A stretch of 13,422 nucleotides of DNA from Acidobacteriaceae bacterium (GTDB taxonomy: Bacteria; Acidobacteriota; Terriglobia; Terriglobales; Acidobacteriaceae): contig JASHUR010000031.1 in the NCBI GenBank assembly GCA_030039895.1, positions 1 through 13,422 on the forward strand, in the 5' to 3' direction. Positions 6,283 to 13,422 of this stretch are shown here, piece after piece. A program made the translations under genes and the position numbers. Within the stretch, counting starts at the first letter, position 1. Each line of letters opens with the position of its first letter. The notes under the pieces are model-generated. The model was given only the letters and a program-made list of their open reading frames with translations. It did not search any database and had not been told where the DNA came from.

Positions 6283-9200
6283 ATGCCGCTACGACTCTAT
6301 CTTCCGCTCCTGCTGGCTGTGTCTCAACTCCCCGCACCCGTGTTGTCTCGTGCGCAAGCCACCACCCCGACGCCAAACCCCGCGCAGCCCTCCGCGACTG
6401 TTGCGGCGCCCTCCCTGCCTGGCGGCGCCATCCAAGGCGGCACCATTCACGGAACAGTAAAGTCCGGCAGCGTCCCTCTGCCCGGCGTCACCGTCACCGC
6501 GCAAAACACTCTCACCGGAAAGACCTACTCCACCGCCACTACCGCGACCGGCGCCTACAGCATGACCATCCCGGACAATGGCCGCTACGTCGTCCGCGCA
6601 CAGTTCGCCGCCTTTGCTGAGGTGACGCAGGAGGCCCTTCTGAACGCCACTGCGCACGACCGCCTGCTCGACTTCAACCTCATGCTCGCCTCGCGTGCCC
6701 TGCAAGAGCAGCAGCGTGAAGAGCGTGAACAGGCCAGCCAGTACTCCGGCCGCGGCGCGCAAAGTCTGTCGCTCAGCGGCTCCGCCTCTGATCTCATCGC
6801 AGCCGCTTCCGGCGCATCCTCTGACTCCGGCGCCGCGCTCCCGTCGCTCGCCAACAACTCCGATTTCTCAAGCGAGTCCGTCGCCGTCGCCGGACAAACC
6901 GGCTTCACCAGCCCCTTCGCGGGAATTGATTTTAGCCAGCGGCTTGAAGCCGGAGGCGCGGACGCCTCAGAAAGTCCCGACTTCGGTGGCCCCGGCGGTG
7001 GTGGTGACGGTGGTGGTGGCGGCGTCCGCGTAAGGTTTGGCGGAGGAGGTGGTGGTGGTGGTGGCCGCGGCGGCTTTCGCGGTGGTCCGCCACCCGGAGC
7101 CTTCCGCGGCAACTTCCGCCACTTCAACCCCAATCAGCCTCACGGATTTCTCTCCTGGGACGGCGGCAACTCCGCGCTTAACGCCGAACCATTCCCCATT
7201 CGCGGCGAAAATCCAAACCAGCCGTCCTACGCATCCAACGAGTTTCGCGCAGTCATCCTGGGTGTGCCCTACATCCCGCACCTCATCGAGCACGATACGC
7301 GCGATTTCATCTTTCTCATGCTCTCCGGCCAGCGCTCCTCCTCGCCGTTCAACCAGTACGGAACCGTCCCCACTCCCGATGAACGCGCCGGCAACTTCAA
7401 GGACCTGACCACGCAAAACGGCACTCCTATCACCATCTATGATCCCGGCTGCTATTCCGGCGACCCCAACGCAGGCCAGCCATTCCCTAACAACACCATC
7501 CCCAGCCAGTGCATCTCTTCGCAGGCTACTAAGTTGCTCGCCTATGTCCCGCAGCCCAACCTGCCCGGCCAATTCCAGAACTACCGGCAAATCTCCACCG
7601 CGCAAACCAACACCACGCGTGTCGGTGCACGCTTTGTTCACAACTTCGGCAACCAGAGCCGCGCAGGAGCATTCAGTGACTTCATCCGTCGCCGCCTCGG
7701 CCTGGCCACGCCCGGCCTCCACCAGAACGTCAATGCCAACTTCAACTACAGCCACGCCGCCAGCGATAACCTCAGCATCTTCCCCGGCCTCGGAGGCAAG
7801 TCGCAAACCTACAGCTACTCGCTCGGCCTCGGCTACTCCATCAGCAAAAACAATCTCACTGACAACATCAACCTCAGCTGGAACCGCAACGACGCGCAGG
7901 TCATCAACTATTTCACCGGCACAAGCGACGTTGCGGCCCAGATCGGACTCAACGGCCTGCCCACAAATCCGCTGCTTTTCGGACTGCCTAACGTCACCCT
8001 CAATCAGTTCACCTCGCTCAGCGAGCAGCAGCCCAGCTTCCGCCTCAACCAGACCATCGAAGTCGCCGATTCCGCTTCATGGATTCACAAGAAGCACAAC
8101 TTCCGCTTTGGCGCCGACGTCCATCGCGTCCACCTCGACATGCTCGGCGAAACCAACTCCACCGGAACATTTATCTTCACCGGCCTGTATACAGAAGCTC
8201 CGGGAACCAACCCCAACCTCCCCGCCGGAGAAGCCGACACCGGCTCATCGCTCGCCGACCTGCTCCTCGGCCTGCCGCAGCAGACCAGCCTGCAGGCTCC
8301 GTATCAGAAGTCTTACCTGCGCGAAAACATTATCGACGGTTACTTCCTCGACGACTGGCATGCGCTCTCCAACTTCACGATGAATGCGGGTATTCGTTAC
8401 GAGTATTTCTCGCCCTACTCTGAAAAATATGACCGCCTCGCCATGCTCGACACCGGCAACGACTTCGCATCCGTCGCCACCGTCACGCCCAACTCCATCG
8501 GCCCCTTCAGCGGCAAATTTCCGCGCACGCTTGTAAATCCCGAGAAGACCGACTTCTCGCCCCGCATCGGCATGGCCTGGGCGCCCATCCACAATACGGT
8601 CGTCCGCACTGGATACGGCATTAACTTCACCAATGGTCAATACGAGCTCTTCGTCCAGAACTTCGCCTTCCAGCCGCCCTATGCGGACGTCCAGACCAAC
8701 GAGAACACCTCCGCCGCCTCACCCGCTGTCACCCTTGCCAATGGATTCCCCGCACCGCAGAAGTATGGCAACTTCGCCGTCAATAAAAACTACCGCTTGC
8801 CTTACGTCCAAGTCTGGTTCCTGAATGTGCAGCACACGTTTCCGCTCGGCATTCTCCTCAACGTTGGCTATAACGGCTCTAAGGGCACGCGCCTCGATAT
8901 CACCGACGCCCCTGGCCGCAGTGCAACCGGATCGCTCAGCAATGTCCTCTATGACTACGACAACGATGTGGCCTTCTCCAACTACAACGCCCTCACTGTA
9001 AGCCTTCGCAAGCGCCTCCAGGATGGCATCGCCCTCGGCGCGACCTACACCTACTCGCACTCCATCGACAACGCCACCTCCATAGGCGGCAACGGCGGAA
9101 CCTCAACCGCCATCGCCCAGAACTGGCAGGACCTGCTCGCCGAAGAATCCAACTCCAGCTTCGATGTCCGCCACAAGGTCAACGGATACTTCCTCTACGA

Positions 9201-9708
9201 GCTCCCCTTCGGCCCCGACCGCACCTATCTCACCAGCGGCAACTTCATCTCCAGCGCCCTCAACGGACTCTCTATCTCCAGCAACTTCGACTTCGCCACC
9301 GGCAACCCGCTCACGCCTCACTACGAGGCCGCTGTGCTCGACGTCGCCCGCGGCAGCACCGGATCGCTGCGCCCCGACCGCGTCCCCGGTGCTTCCTTCA
9401 CCGCCGGCGGAGGCTCGCTCAATAACTGGTTCAACAAGGCCGCCTTCACCACGCCAACTGGCACCTATGGCACCGCGTCCCGTTACTCCATCCCCGGCCC
9501 CGGAACCGTGTCCACTGACGTCGCGCTCTCCAAAACGCACCGCTTCGGCGATATGAAGACCCTGGAGGTCCGCGCCACCATTGACAATTTCTTCAACACC
9601 GTCCAATACTCAGGCGTCGATACCACCCTCGGCTCCGCGACCTATGGTGAGGTCACCTCGGCGGCTTCCATGCGCCAGTTCAGTTTCACTGCCCGATATC
9701 GCTTCTAA
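6283..9708 (+). CDS. Oar-like TonB-dependent-receptor-type outer membrane protein
   Basis: 1141 residues. Signal peptide 1-26 (SRAQA-T), Pro/Thr-rich linker, then a carboxypeptidase-regulatory domain at about 47-135 (IHGTVKSGSVPLPGVTVTAQN ... GAYSMTIPDNGRYVVRAQ). Residues 140-230 are low complexity and Ser/Ala rich; about 234-270 are Gly/Arg rich. From about 290 (NSALNAEPFPIRGENPNQPSY) to the end it follows the acidobacterial Oar/TonB-receptor pattern: TVPTPDERAGNF near 365, NNTIPSQCISSQATKLLAYVPQPN near 405-430, many aromatic beta strands, and the C-terminal outer-membrane signature FSFTARYRF. A standard plug is not recognisable. Ligand unknown; family roles are glycan or other large-substrate uptake, or surface adhesion. 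It starts 3 nt after the DUF5666 gene without a Shine-Dalgarno, so translation is probably coupled. Confidence 0.88.
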   Translation: MPLRLYLPLLLAVSQLPAPVLSRAQATTPTPNPAQPSATVAAPSLPGGAIQGGTIHGTVKSGSVPLPGVTVTAQNTLTGKTYSTATTATGAYSMTIPDNGRYVVRAQFAAFAEVTQEALLNATAHDRLLDFNLMLASRALQEQQREEREQASQYSGRGAQSLSLSGSASDLIAAASGASSDSGAALPSLANNSDFSSESVAVAGQTGFTSPFAGIDFSQRLEAGGADASESPDFGGPGGGGDGGGGGVRVRFGGGGGGGGGRGGFRGGPPPGAFRGNFRHFNPNQPHGFLSWDGGNSALNAEPFPIRGENPNQPSYASNEFRAVILGVPYIPHLIEHDTRDFIFLMLSGQRSSSPFNQYGTVPTPDERAGNFKDLTTQNGTPITIYDPGCYSGDPNAGQPFPNNTIPSQCISSQATKLLAYVPQPNLPGQFQNYRQISTAQTNTTRVGARFVHNFGNQSRAGAFSDFIRRRLGLATPGLHQNVNANFNYSHAASDNLSIFPGLGGKSQTYSYSLGLGYSISKNNLTDNINLSWNRNDAQVINYFTGTSDVAAQIGLNGLPTNPLLFGLPNVTLNQFTSLSEQQPSFRLNQTIEVADSASWIHKKHNFRFGADVHRVHLDMLGETNSTGTFIFTGLYTEAPGTNPNLPAGEADTGSSLADLLLGLPQQTSLQAPYQKSYLRENIIDGYFLDDWHALSNFTMNAGIRYEYFSPYSEKYDRLAMLDTGNDFASVATVTPNSIGPFSGKFPRTLVNPEKTDFSPRIGMAWAPIHNTVVRTGYGINFTNGQYELFVQNFAFQPPYADVQTNENTSAASPAVTLANGFPAPQKYGNFAVNKNYRLPYVQVWFLNVQHTFPLGILLNVGYNGSKGTRLDITDAPGRSATGSLSNVLYDYDNDVAFSNYNALTVSLRKRLQDGIALGATYTYSHSIDNATSIGGNGGTSTAIAQNWQDLLAEESNSSFDVRHKVNGYFLYELPFGPDRTYLTSGNFISSALNGLSISSNFDFATGNPLTPHYEAAVLDVARGSTGSLRPDRVPGASFTAGGGSLNNWFNKAAFTTPTGTYGTASRYSIPGPGTVSTDVALSKTHRFGDMKTLEVRATIDNFFNTVQYSGVDTTLGSATYGEVTSAASMRQFSFTARYRF
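6984..7089 (+). repeat. GGN trinucleotide-rich tract coding a Gly/Arg linker
   Basis: Runs of GGT/GGC/GGA codons are interrupted by a short VRVRF segment. They encode residues about 234-270 of the receptor-like protein. The longest pure stretch (7039-7064) encodes nine consecutive Gly residues. In-frame length changes by slippage are likely between strains. The reverse strand is almost pure CCN and also stays open, which explains a spurious Pro-rich antisense frame. Confidence 0.85.
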
Positions 9709-9712
9709 GGAG
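9707..9712 (+). promoter_or_regulatory. Shine-Dalgarno of the VWFA gene, overlapping the upstream stop
   Basis: AAGGAG shares its first two bases with the TAA stop of the receptor-like gene and lies 7 nt before ATG 9720. It is the strongest ribosome site in the envelope run, in contrast to the two genes before it, and suggests higher or independent translation of the VWFA protein. Confidence 0.8.
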
Positions 9713-9719
9713 ACTGCAT

Positions 9720-11825
9720 ATGCACAGAAAAATCAGTCTCGCTCTTGCGCTCACGGCCTTCACACTCGCTGGCCCTATCGCGTCCGCGCAGCAGAAGCCT
9801 TCGACTGCGCAGTCTCAGTACACCTTCATGATCAACAGCGACCTCGTCCTCACCAACGTCGTCGTGCGCGACAAGAAAACTGGGGCCATCGTCCGCGGCC
9901 TCACCGCCAAAGATTTCACCATTTACGAAAACGGCAAACCCCAGCGCATCTCCACCTTCGACTTTGAGAGCGTCGATCAGGCCGCGCAACTCAATGAGGC
10001 CACCATCAACGGAAGCAACCCCGGCCAAAGCCTCTTCAATCCCCGCATCGGCGTCGCTTCGCCGCAGCAGCTGCGCGACCACCGCCTCATCGTGCTCTTC
10101 TTCGACCTCACCTCCATGCAGCCCGACGACATCATTCGCGCGCAGCAGGCCGCCCGCAACTACATCGAGCACCAGATGCAGCCTGCCGACATCGTCGCTG
10201 TCGTCTCGCTCGACACCGATATCTCGCTCGATCAGGACTTCACCCAGAATAAGCAACTGCTCCTGAGCGCTGTCGACAGATACTCCGGCGCATCTGCGCA
10301 GGGTTTTGCTCCCGGAGCCACCAGCACCACCAACCAGATTGAAGACGCTACCGCCTTCACCCCCGACGAGAGTGAATATAACGACCTCAACACCGACCGC
10401 GAGCTCTTCGCCATCACCTCCGTCGCCAAATCCCTCGCTTGGATCAACGAGAAAAAGTCCATGCTCTACTTCTCCGGCGGAATCCAGCGCGACGGCATCG
10501 AAAACCAGGCCTCGCTCCGCTCTGCCATCAACTCCGCCGTACGCGCCAACCTCTCCATCTACAGCGTCGACACGCGCGGCCTCGAAGCCATCTCGCCGCT
10601 CGGAGACGCATCCACCGGCAGCCTTCGCGGAGCCAACAGTTACAACGGCGCCGCTCTCCAGAACAACCTCGACGCCAACTTCAACACCCAGGAAGTCATG
10701 GCCACCCTCTCGTCAGACACCGGCGGCAAGGCCTTCTTTGACACTAACGATTTCGCCCCGGCCTTCACCCGCATCCAGAACGACACTTCCGCCTACTACG
10801 TCATCGGCTTCCGCTCCACGGATCCGCACCGCGACGGCCGCTATCGCCGCCTCACCATCAAGGTCGATCGTTCCGACGTCCGCATCGAGTACCGCCACGG
10901 TTACTACGCGCCCGCGGACTTTAAGCACTCCAACAAAGAGGACCGCGAGCAGCAGCTCGAAGACGAGCTCGCCAGCGCTCTCCCCGCGACGGACATCGCC
11001 GTCTATCTTCAGGCCTGGTACTTCCGCACCGACCCCGGCCACTTCTACATTCCCGTTTCGCTGGTCGTGCCCGGCTCGCAAATCCCCTTCATCAAAGGCG
11101 GAGACAAGGACAAAGCCACGCTCGACATCATCGGCGAGGTCAAGGACGCTGCAGGTCACGTCATCGGCCAGGCGCGCCAGACCGTAAAGCTCAACATTAA
11201 TGAGTCCGAGCAGGTGCGCCAGAAAAATGTGCAGTACTCTACCGGATTCAATCTGCCCACCGGCAAATACCACCTCAAGTTTGTCGTTCGCGAAAACGAA
11301 ACCGGACGCATGGGCTCCTTCGAGGCCGACATCAACGTCCCCGACCTGCGTAAGCTGCCGGTCAAAATGAGCTCAGTCGTCCTCGCCAGCCAGCGCATTC
11401 CCGTGCCACGCCACGTCGACAACCCGCTGGTTCACGACGGTGAAGAGCTCGTGCCCAATCTGCCCCACGTCTTCCGCCAGAACCAGCACCTCTACTTCCT
11501 CTACGAGGTCTACTCGCCCGCCGGAAACCCGCATGACAAATCAAAGACTGACGTCCTCACCAGCATCGAGTTTCTCCGCCACGGTGAGAAGGCCTTTGAA
11601 ACGCCGCTCGTTCAGGCCACGCAGCTCAACGAGCCGGACCGCGACGCCATCGCCTTCCAGTTCGACGTGCCCCTCAGCCAGCTTAAACCCGGCCAGTACA
11701 CCTGCCAGGTCAACGTCATCGACGACACCTCCGGCAGCTTCACCTTCCCGCGCACCGCCATCCTCATTCATCCGCCCGCAGCCGCACCCGCTGGGCCGCC
11801 ACAAAAGTCCACCTCTGGAGATTAG
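9720..11825 (+). CDS. Secreted VWFA-related protein, Acidobacteria-type family
   Basis: 701 residues. Signal peptide 1-23 (PIASA-QQ). An N-terminal beta region carries the family hallmark NVVVRDKKTGAIVRGLTAKDFTIYENGKPQ at about 43-72, followed by a von Willebrand A-type domain from 122 (RLIVLFFDLTSM) through ADIVAVVSLD, MLYFSGG and LSIYSVDTRGLEAI, to DTGGKAFF near 335 and YYVIGF near 360. I recognise the order as that of the VWFA-related Acidobacterial domain (TIGR03436, from memory). The metal site is degenerate: DxSxS reads Asp129-Leu-Thr131-Ser-Met133. The remaining 330 residues are beta rich, perhaps Ig-like, with no clear family. It is last of the envelope run, 11 nt after the receptor-like gene. 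Role inferred: extracellular or periplasmic adhesion or scaffolding. Its stop interlocks with that of the opposite-strand DUF5522-like gene. Confidence 0.9.
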   Translation: MHRKISLALALTAFTLAGPIASAQQKPSTAQSQYTFMINSDLVLTNVVVRDKKTGAIVRGLTAKDFTIYENGKPQRISTFDFESVDQAAQLNEATINGSNPGQSLFNPRIGVASPQQLRDHRLIVLFFDLTSMQPDDIIRAQQAARNYIEHQMQPADIVAVVSLDTDISLDQDFTQNKQLLLSAVDRYSGASAQGFAPGATSTTNQIEDATAFTPDESEYNDLNTDRELFAITSVAKSLAWINEKKSMLYFSGGIQRDGIENQASLRSAINSAVRANLSIYSVDTRGLEAISPLGDASTGSLRGANSYNGAALQNNLDANFNTQEVMATLSSDTGGKAFFDTNDFAPAFTRIQNDTSAYYVIGFRSTDPHRDGRYRRLTIKVDRSDVRIEYRHGYYAPADFKHSNKEDREQQLEDELASALPATDIAVYLQAWYFRTDPGHFYIPVSLVVPGSQIPFIKGGDKDKATLDIIGEVKDAAGHVIGQARQTVKLNINESEQVRQKNVQYSTGFNLPTGKYHLKFVVRENETGRMGSFEADINVPDLRKLPVKMSSVVLASQRIPVPRHVDNPLVHDGEELVPNLPHVFRQNQHLYFLYEVYSPAGNPHDKSKTDVLTSIEFLRHGEKAFETPLVQATQLNEPDRDAIAFQFDVPLSQLKPGQYTCQVNVIDDTSGSFTFPRTAILIHPPAAAPAGPPQKSTSGD

Positions 11826-11986
11826 CTCTTGTTGTCATCCATTACTGACGTTTCGTCCCGCCACGGACAGTTCCTGCACCCGTTCTCGCAGCAATACCCT
11901 CGCTTCAGCAGATACGCCGCCGTAAACACCAGATACGGCCCTTCCATCACGTAATCTTCGCCCTCAACCAGCTCCGGCTCAGCCAC
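11822..11986 (-). CDS. Small Cys-rich DUF5522-like protein
   Basis: 54 residues from GTG 11986, the start I prefer because GAGGG lies 8 nt upstream and the next residues (AEPELVEGEDYVMEG) begin the conserved part. Alternatives in frame are GTG 11992 and ATG 12037 (71 residues). The core YLVFTAAYLLKRGYCCENGCRNCPW carries four Cys (32, 33, 37, 40) in a CC-x3-C-x2-C pattern. It matches the short DUF5522 family (VFT..YH..RGYCC.NGCRHCP) as I recall it. Metal or Fe-S binding is plausible but unproven. It overlaps the 3' end of the lhr-like gene by 8 nt, so the two are probably translationally coupled. Its TAA stop overlaps the VWFA TAG on the other strand. Confidence 0.72.
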   Translation of the reverse strand: MAEPELVEGEDYVMEGPYLVFTAAYLLKRGYCCENGCRNCPWRDETSVMDDNKS

Positions 11987-13422
11987 ACGCACCGCCCTCT
12001 GTGCCAAACAACATGGCAGCCGCAACCGGTTCTGCATTCACAGCCGTGCGGTCCGGCTCCATAGTCGTAATCGGATACGTTACATATCTTCCCGGAATCG
12101 CCGCCTCACGCTCACCCGGAATCACCACTCCCACCAGGTTCATCGGGTCCGCCGCCGAATATGTAATCGTCTCAGTGCCATGATCCTGCCCGCGCACCGC
12201 GCGCAGCAGCTCCACTGCCTCAGGCAACGCATACTGCTCCCCGCCGAATCCCGACACAAACCGTCCCCCGCGCACCGTGCCGCGCGCCTCCATACGCCGA
12301 AACATCCCCACCAGCTCCCGCCACTTCGGCATTGCCGTCTCCCGCTCCAGCAAATCGCGGAAGACCACTCCGTACCGCCGCAGCAGCACGCCGCACGCGC
12401 TCTCAATCGCCGCCTCGCACCACGCCGCACTCTGCTCTGCCGCATCGGGAGCGCGCAGCATACTCCACCGCCCTGCCGAAGGCTTTGCCCGCTTCGCCAG
12501 CCGCAGCCCAGCCGGAGCCGCATACATCTGCTTTCGCTTCGGATCCACCAGCACACGCAAGCTGTCGAACCCATCCGCCGTCACCAGCCCCGCCGCCACC
12601 AGCTCCCACAGCGCGCGACTCACATCCTCCGCCGCAGCTCCCAGCGCCCGCGCCAGATCGCCCGGAAACATCGCGCCCCGCTCGCCCAGATAACTCCGCA
12701 CCTTGTTCGCCAGCTCGCTTAATGACGCTGTCAGTTGCGCCTCCGGAATCTCCCTTCGCGCCAGGCACAAATCCATCCACAGCGCGTCCTCACGCACAAA
12801 AAACGTCACCGGAGCCATCCCCGTCGGCACAATCCGCTTCGGCCCGCCGCTCTCCACCGCCGCAAACGCAGGATGCGGCGAAATTCGCCCCCACCCCACA
12901 ACGCCCGTCAGCGTCAGCGCATCCAGCCAACGCGGATCATAGTTCGCCACCCGCTGCGGCAGCAGCGACCGCTCCCACTCCACCGCTGGCGCCTCAAATC
13001 CCTCCAGCCCGCGCAGCGCCTCCAGCAATCCGCCCTCGCCCGTCAACTGCCGCTGCTTCGCCAGGTGCTGCCACGCCAGCGCAAACCGCATGTACACCGC
13101 CGGAGTTACCGGCTCAACCTGCTTCCGCAACCCATGCAGCGTCGCCTTGTGGATCCTCTGCAGCAGTCGCCGCTCGCACCACTCCACGTCCTCGTCGGCA
13201 CGCTCACCACCCGGCCCTTCAAATACGCCGCGCAGAATCGTTCCCTGCATCTCCAGCCGCAGCATCTGTTGCCACACCGCGCCCGCATCCAAGCTCACCA
13301 GTTCCGCCAGCCCGCGCGCCGTCACCGGACCCCTCACCGCCATCCATCCCTGCACCGCCTTGCGCAGCACGTCTTCCGCGCTCGTCAGCACTGCCGGGAC
13401 CCGCGCCACCTCCGCCGCAAAC
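11979..13422 (-). CDS. lhr: Lhr-family DEAD/DEAH helicase, C-terminal part (5' end off window)
   Basis: The frame is open to the right edge, so the 5' part with the helicase core lies outside; a GTG at 13409 is internal, not the start. About 480 residues are seen. They match the C-terminal extension of large Lhr helicases: WCERRLLQRIHKATLHGLRKQVEPVTPAVYMRFALAWQHLA, LLEALRGLEGFEAPAVEWERSLLPQRVANYDPRWLD, VVGWGRISP, and the ending SAADPMNLVGVVIPGER. This region holds winged-helix and beta-barrel modules in the family. Lhr is a 3'-5' ATP-dependent DNA/RNA-DNA helicase linked to DNA repair. The motor motifs (Walker A, DEAH) cannot be checked here. The DUF5522-like gene follows with an 8-nt overlap. 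Confidence 0.92.
   Translation of the reverse strand, partial: FAAEVARVPAVLTSAEDVLRKAVQGWMAVRGPVTARGLAELVSLDAGAVWQQMLRLEMQGTILRGVFEGPGGERADEDVEWCERRLLQRIHKATLHGLRKQVEPVTPAVYMRFALAWQHLAKQRQLTGEGGLLEALRGLEGFEAPAVEWERSLLPQRVANYDPRWLDALTLTGVVGWGRISPHPAFAAVESGGPKRIVPTGMAPVTFFVREDALWMDLCLARREIPEAQLTASLSELANKVRSYLGERGAMFPGDLARALGAAAEDVSRALWELVAAGLVTADGFDSLRVLVDPKRKQMYAAPAGLRLAKRAKPSAGRWSMLRAPDAAEQSAAWCEAAIESACGVLLRRYGVVFRDLLERETAMPKWRELVGMFRRMEARGTVRGGRFVSGFGGEQYALPEAVELLRAVRGQDHGTETITYSAADPMNLVGVVIPGEREAAIPGRYVTYPITTMEPDRTAVNAEPVAAAMLFGTEGGACG

Noticed and set aside
6967..7806. 279-residue minus-strand frame inside the receptor-like gene
   Set aside because: Low-complexity Val/Gly/Thr product, antisense to a gene with strong family and signal-peptide evidence; caused by GC-rich codon bias.
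12180..12722. 180-residue + frame opposite lhr
   Set aside because: His/Arg/Pro/Gln-rich shadow product; the minus frame has clear Lhr sequence.
13407..13409. GTG as the start of the helicase gene
   Set aside because: The frame is open further right (Phe-Ala-Ala-Glu-Val...), and the sequence matches the middle of Lhr, so the gene is cut by the window edge.

Overview
The window looks like chromosomal DNA of an acidobacterium, most likely class Terriglobia (Acidobacteriaceae-like). The evidence is the high GC content, a VWFA-related protein of the kind described as an Acidobacteria-specific family, a very large Oar-like TonB-dependent-receptor-type protein with an N-terminal carboxypeptidase-regulatory domain, and a secreted protein joining that domain to TPRs. 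No rRNA, tRNA, CRISPR array, insertion sequence or phage gene is visible. Assignments come from reading conserved motifs; no database search was possible.

Layout. (1) 37-1125 (+): a secreted carboxypeptidase-regulatory-like/TPR protein, closed by a textbook intrinsic terminator at 1150-1181. (2) 1189-2921 (+): moeA and moaC, two molybdenum cofactor genes 26 nt apart. Both lack a Shine-Dalgarno and have a -10-like hexamer just ahead of the start codon. (3) 2964-3047: an array of 12 heptanucleotide repeats between convergent moaC and egtD, reaching into the egtD stop codon. (4) 3042-5324 (-): egtB-egtD, the two core enzymes of ergothioneine synthesis, behind a recognisable sigma70-type promoter (TTGACG-17-GATAAC). 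(5) 5554-11825 (+): a tight three-gene run of cell-envelope proteins: an exported protein with two DUF5666-like repeats, a 1141-residue outer-membrane receptor-like protein with a Gly-rich stretch where a plug is expected, and a secreted VWFA protein. Gaps are 3 and 11 nt. (6) 11822-13422 (-): the C-terminal part of a large Lhr-family helicase, running off the right edge, followed with a short overlap by a small Cys-rich DUF5522-like gene whose stop codon interlocks with that of the VWFA gene.

How the genes work together. moeA/moaC supply early and late steps of molybdopterin synthesis. egtB/egtD make hercynine and then a sulfoxide conjugate on the way to the antioxidant ergothioneine. egtA, egtC and egtE are absent here, and EgtB carries a Tyr-Tyr pair like that recalled for the Chloracidobacterium enzyme. 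The envelope trio is the least understood part: three exported proteins probably co-expressed, suggesting a surface assembly or receptor system of unknown ligand. It is the best candidate here for undescribed biology. The helicase/DUF5522 pair is probably a housekeeping nucleic-acid locus.
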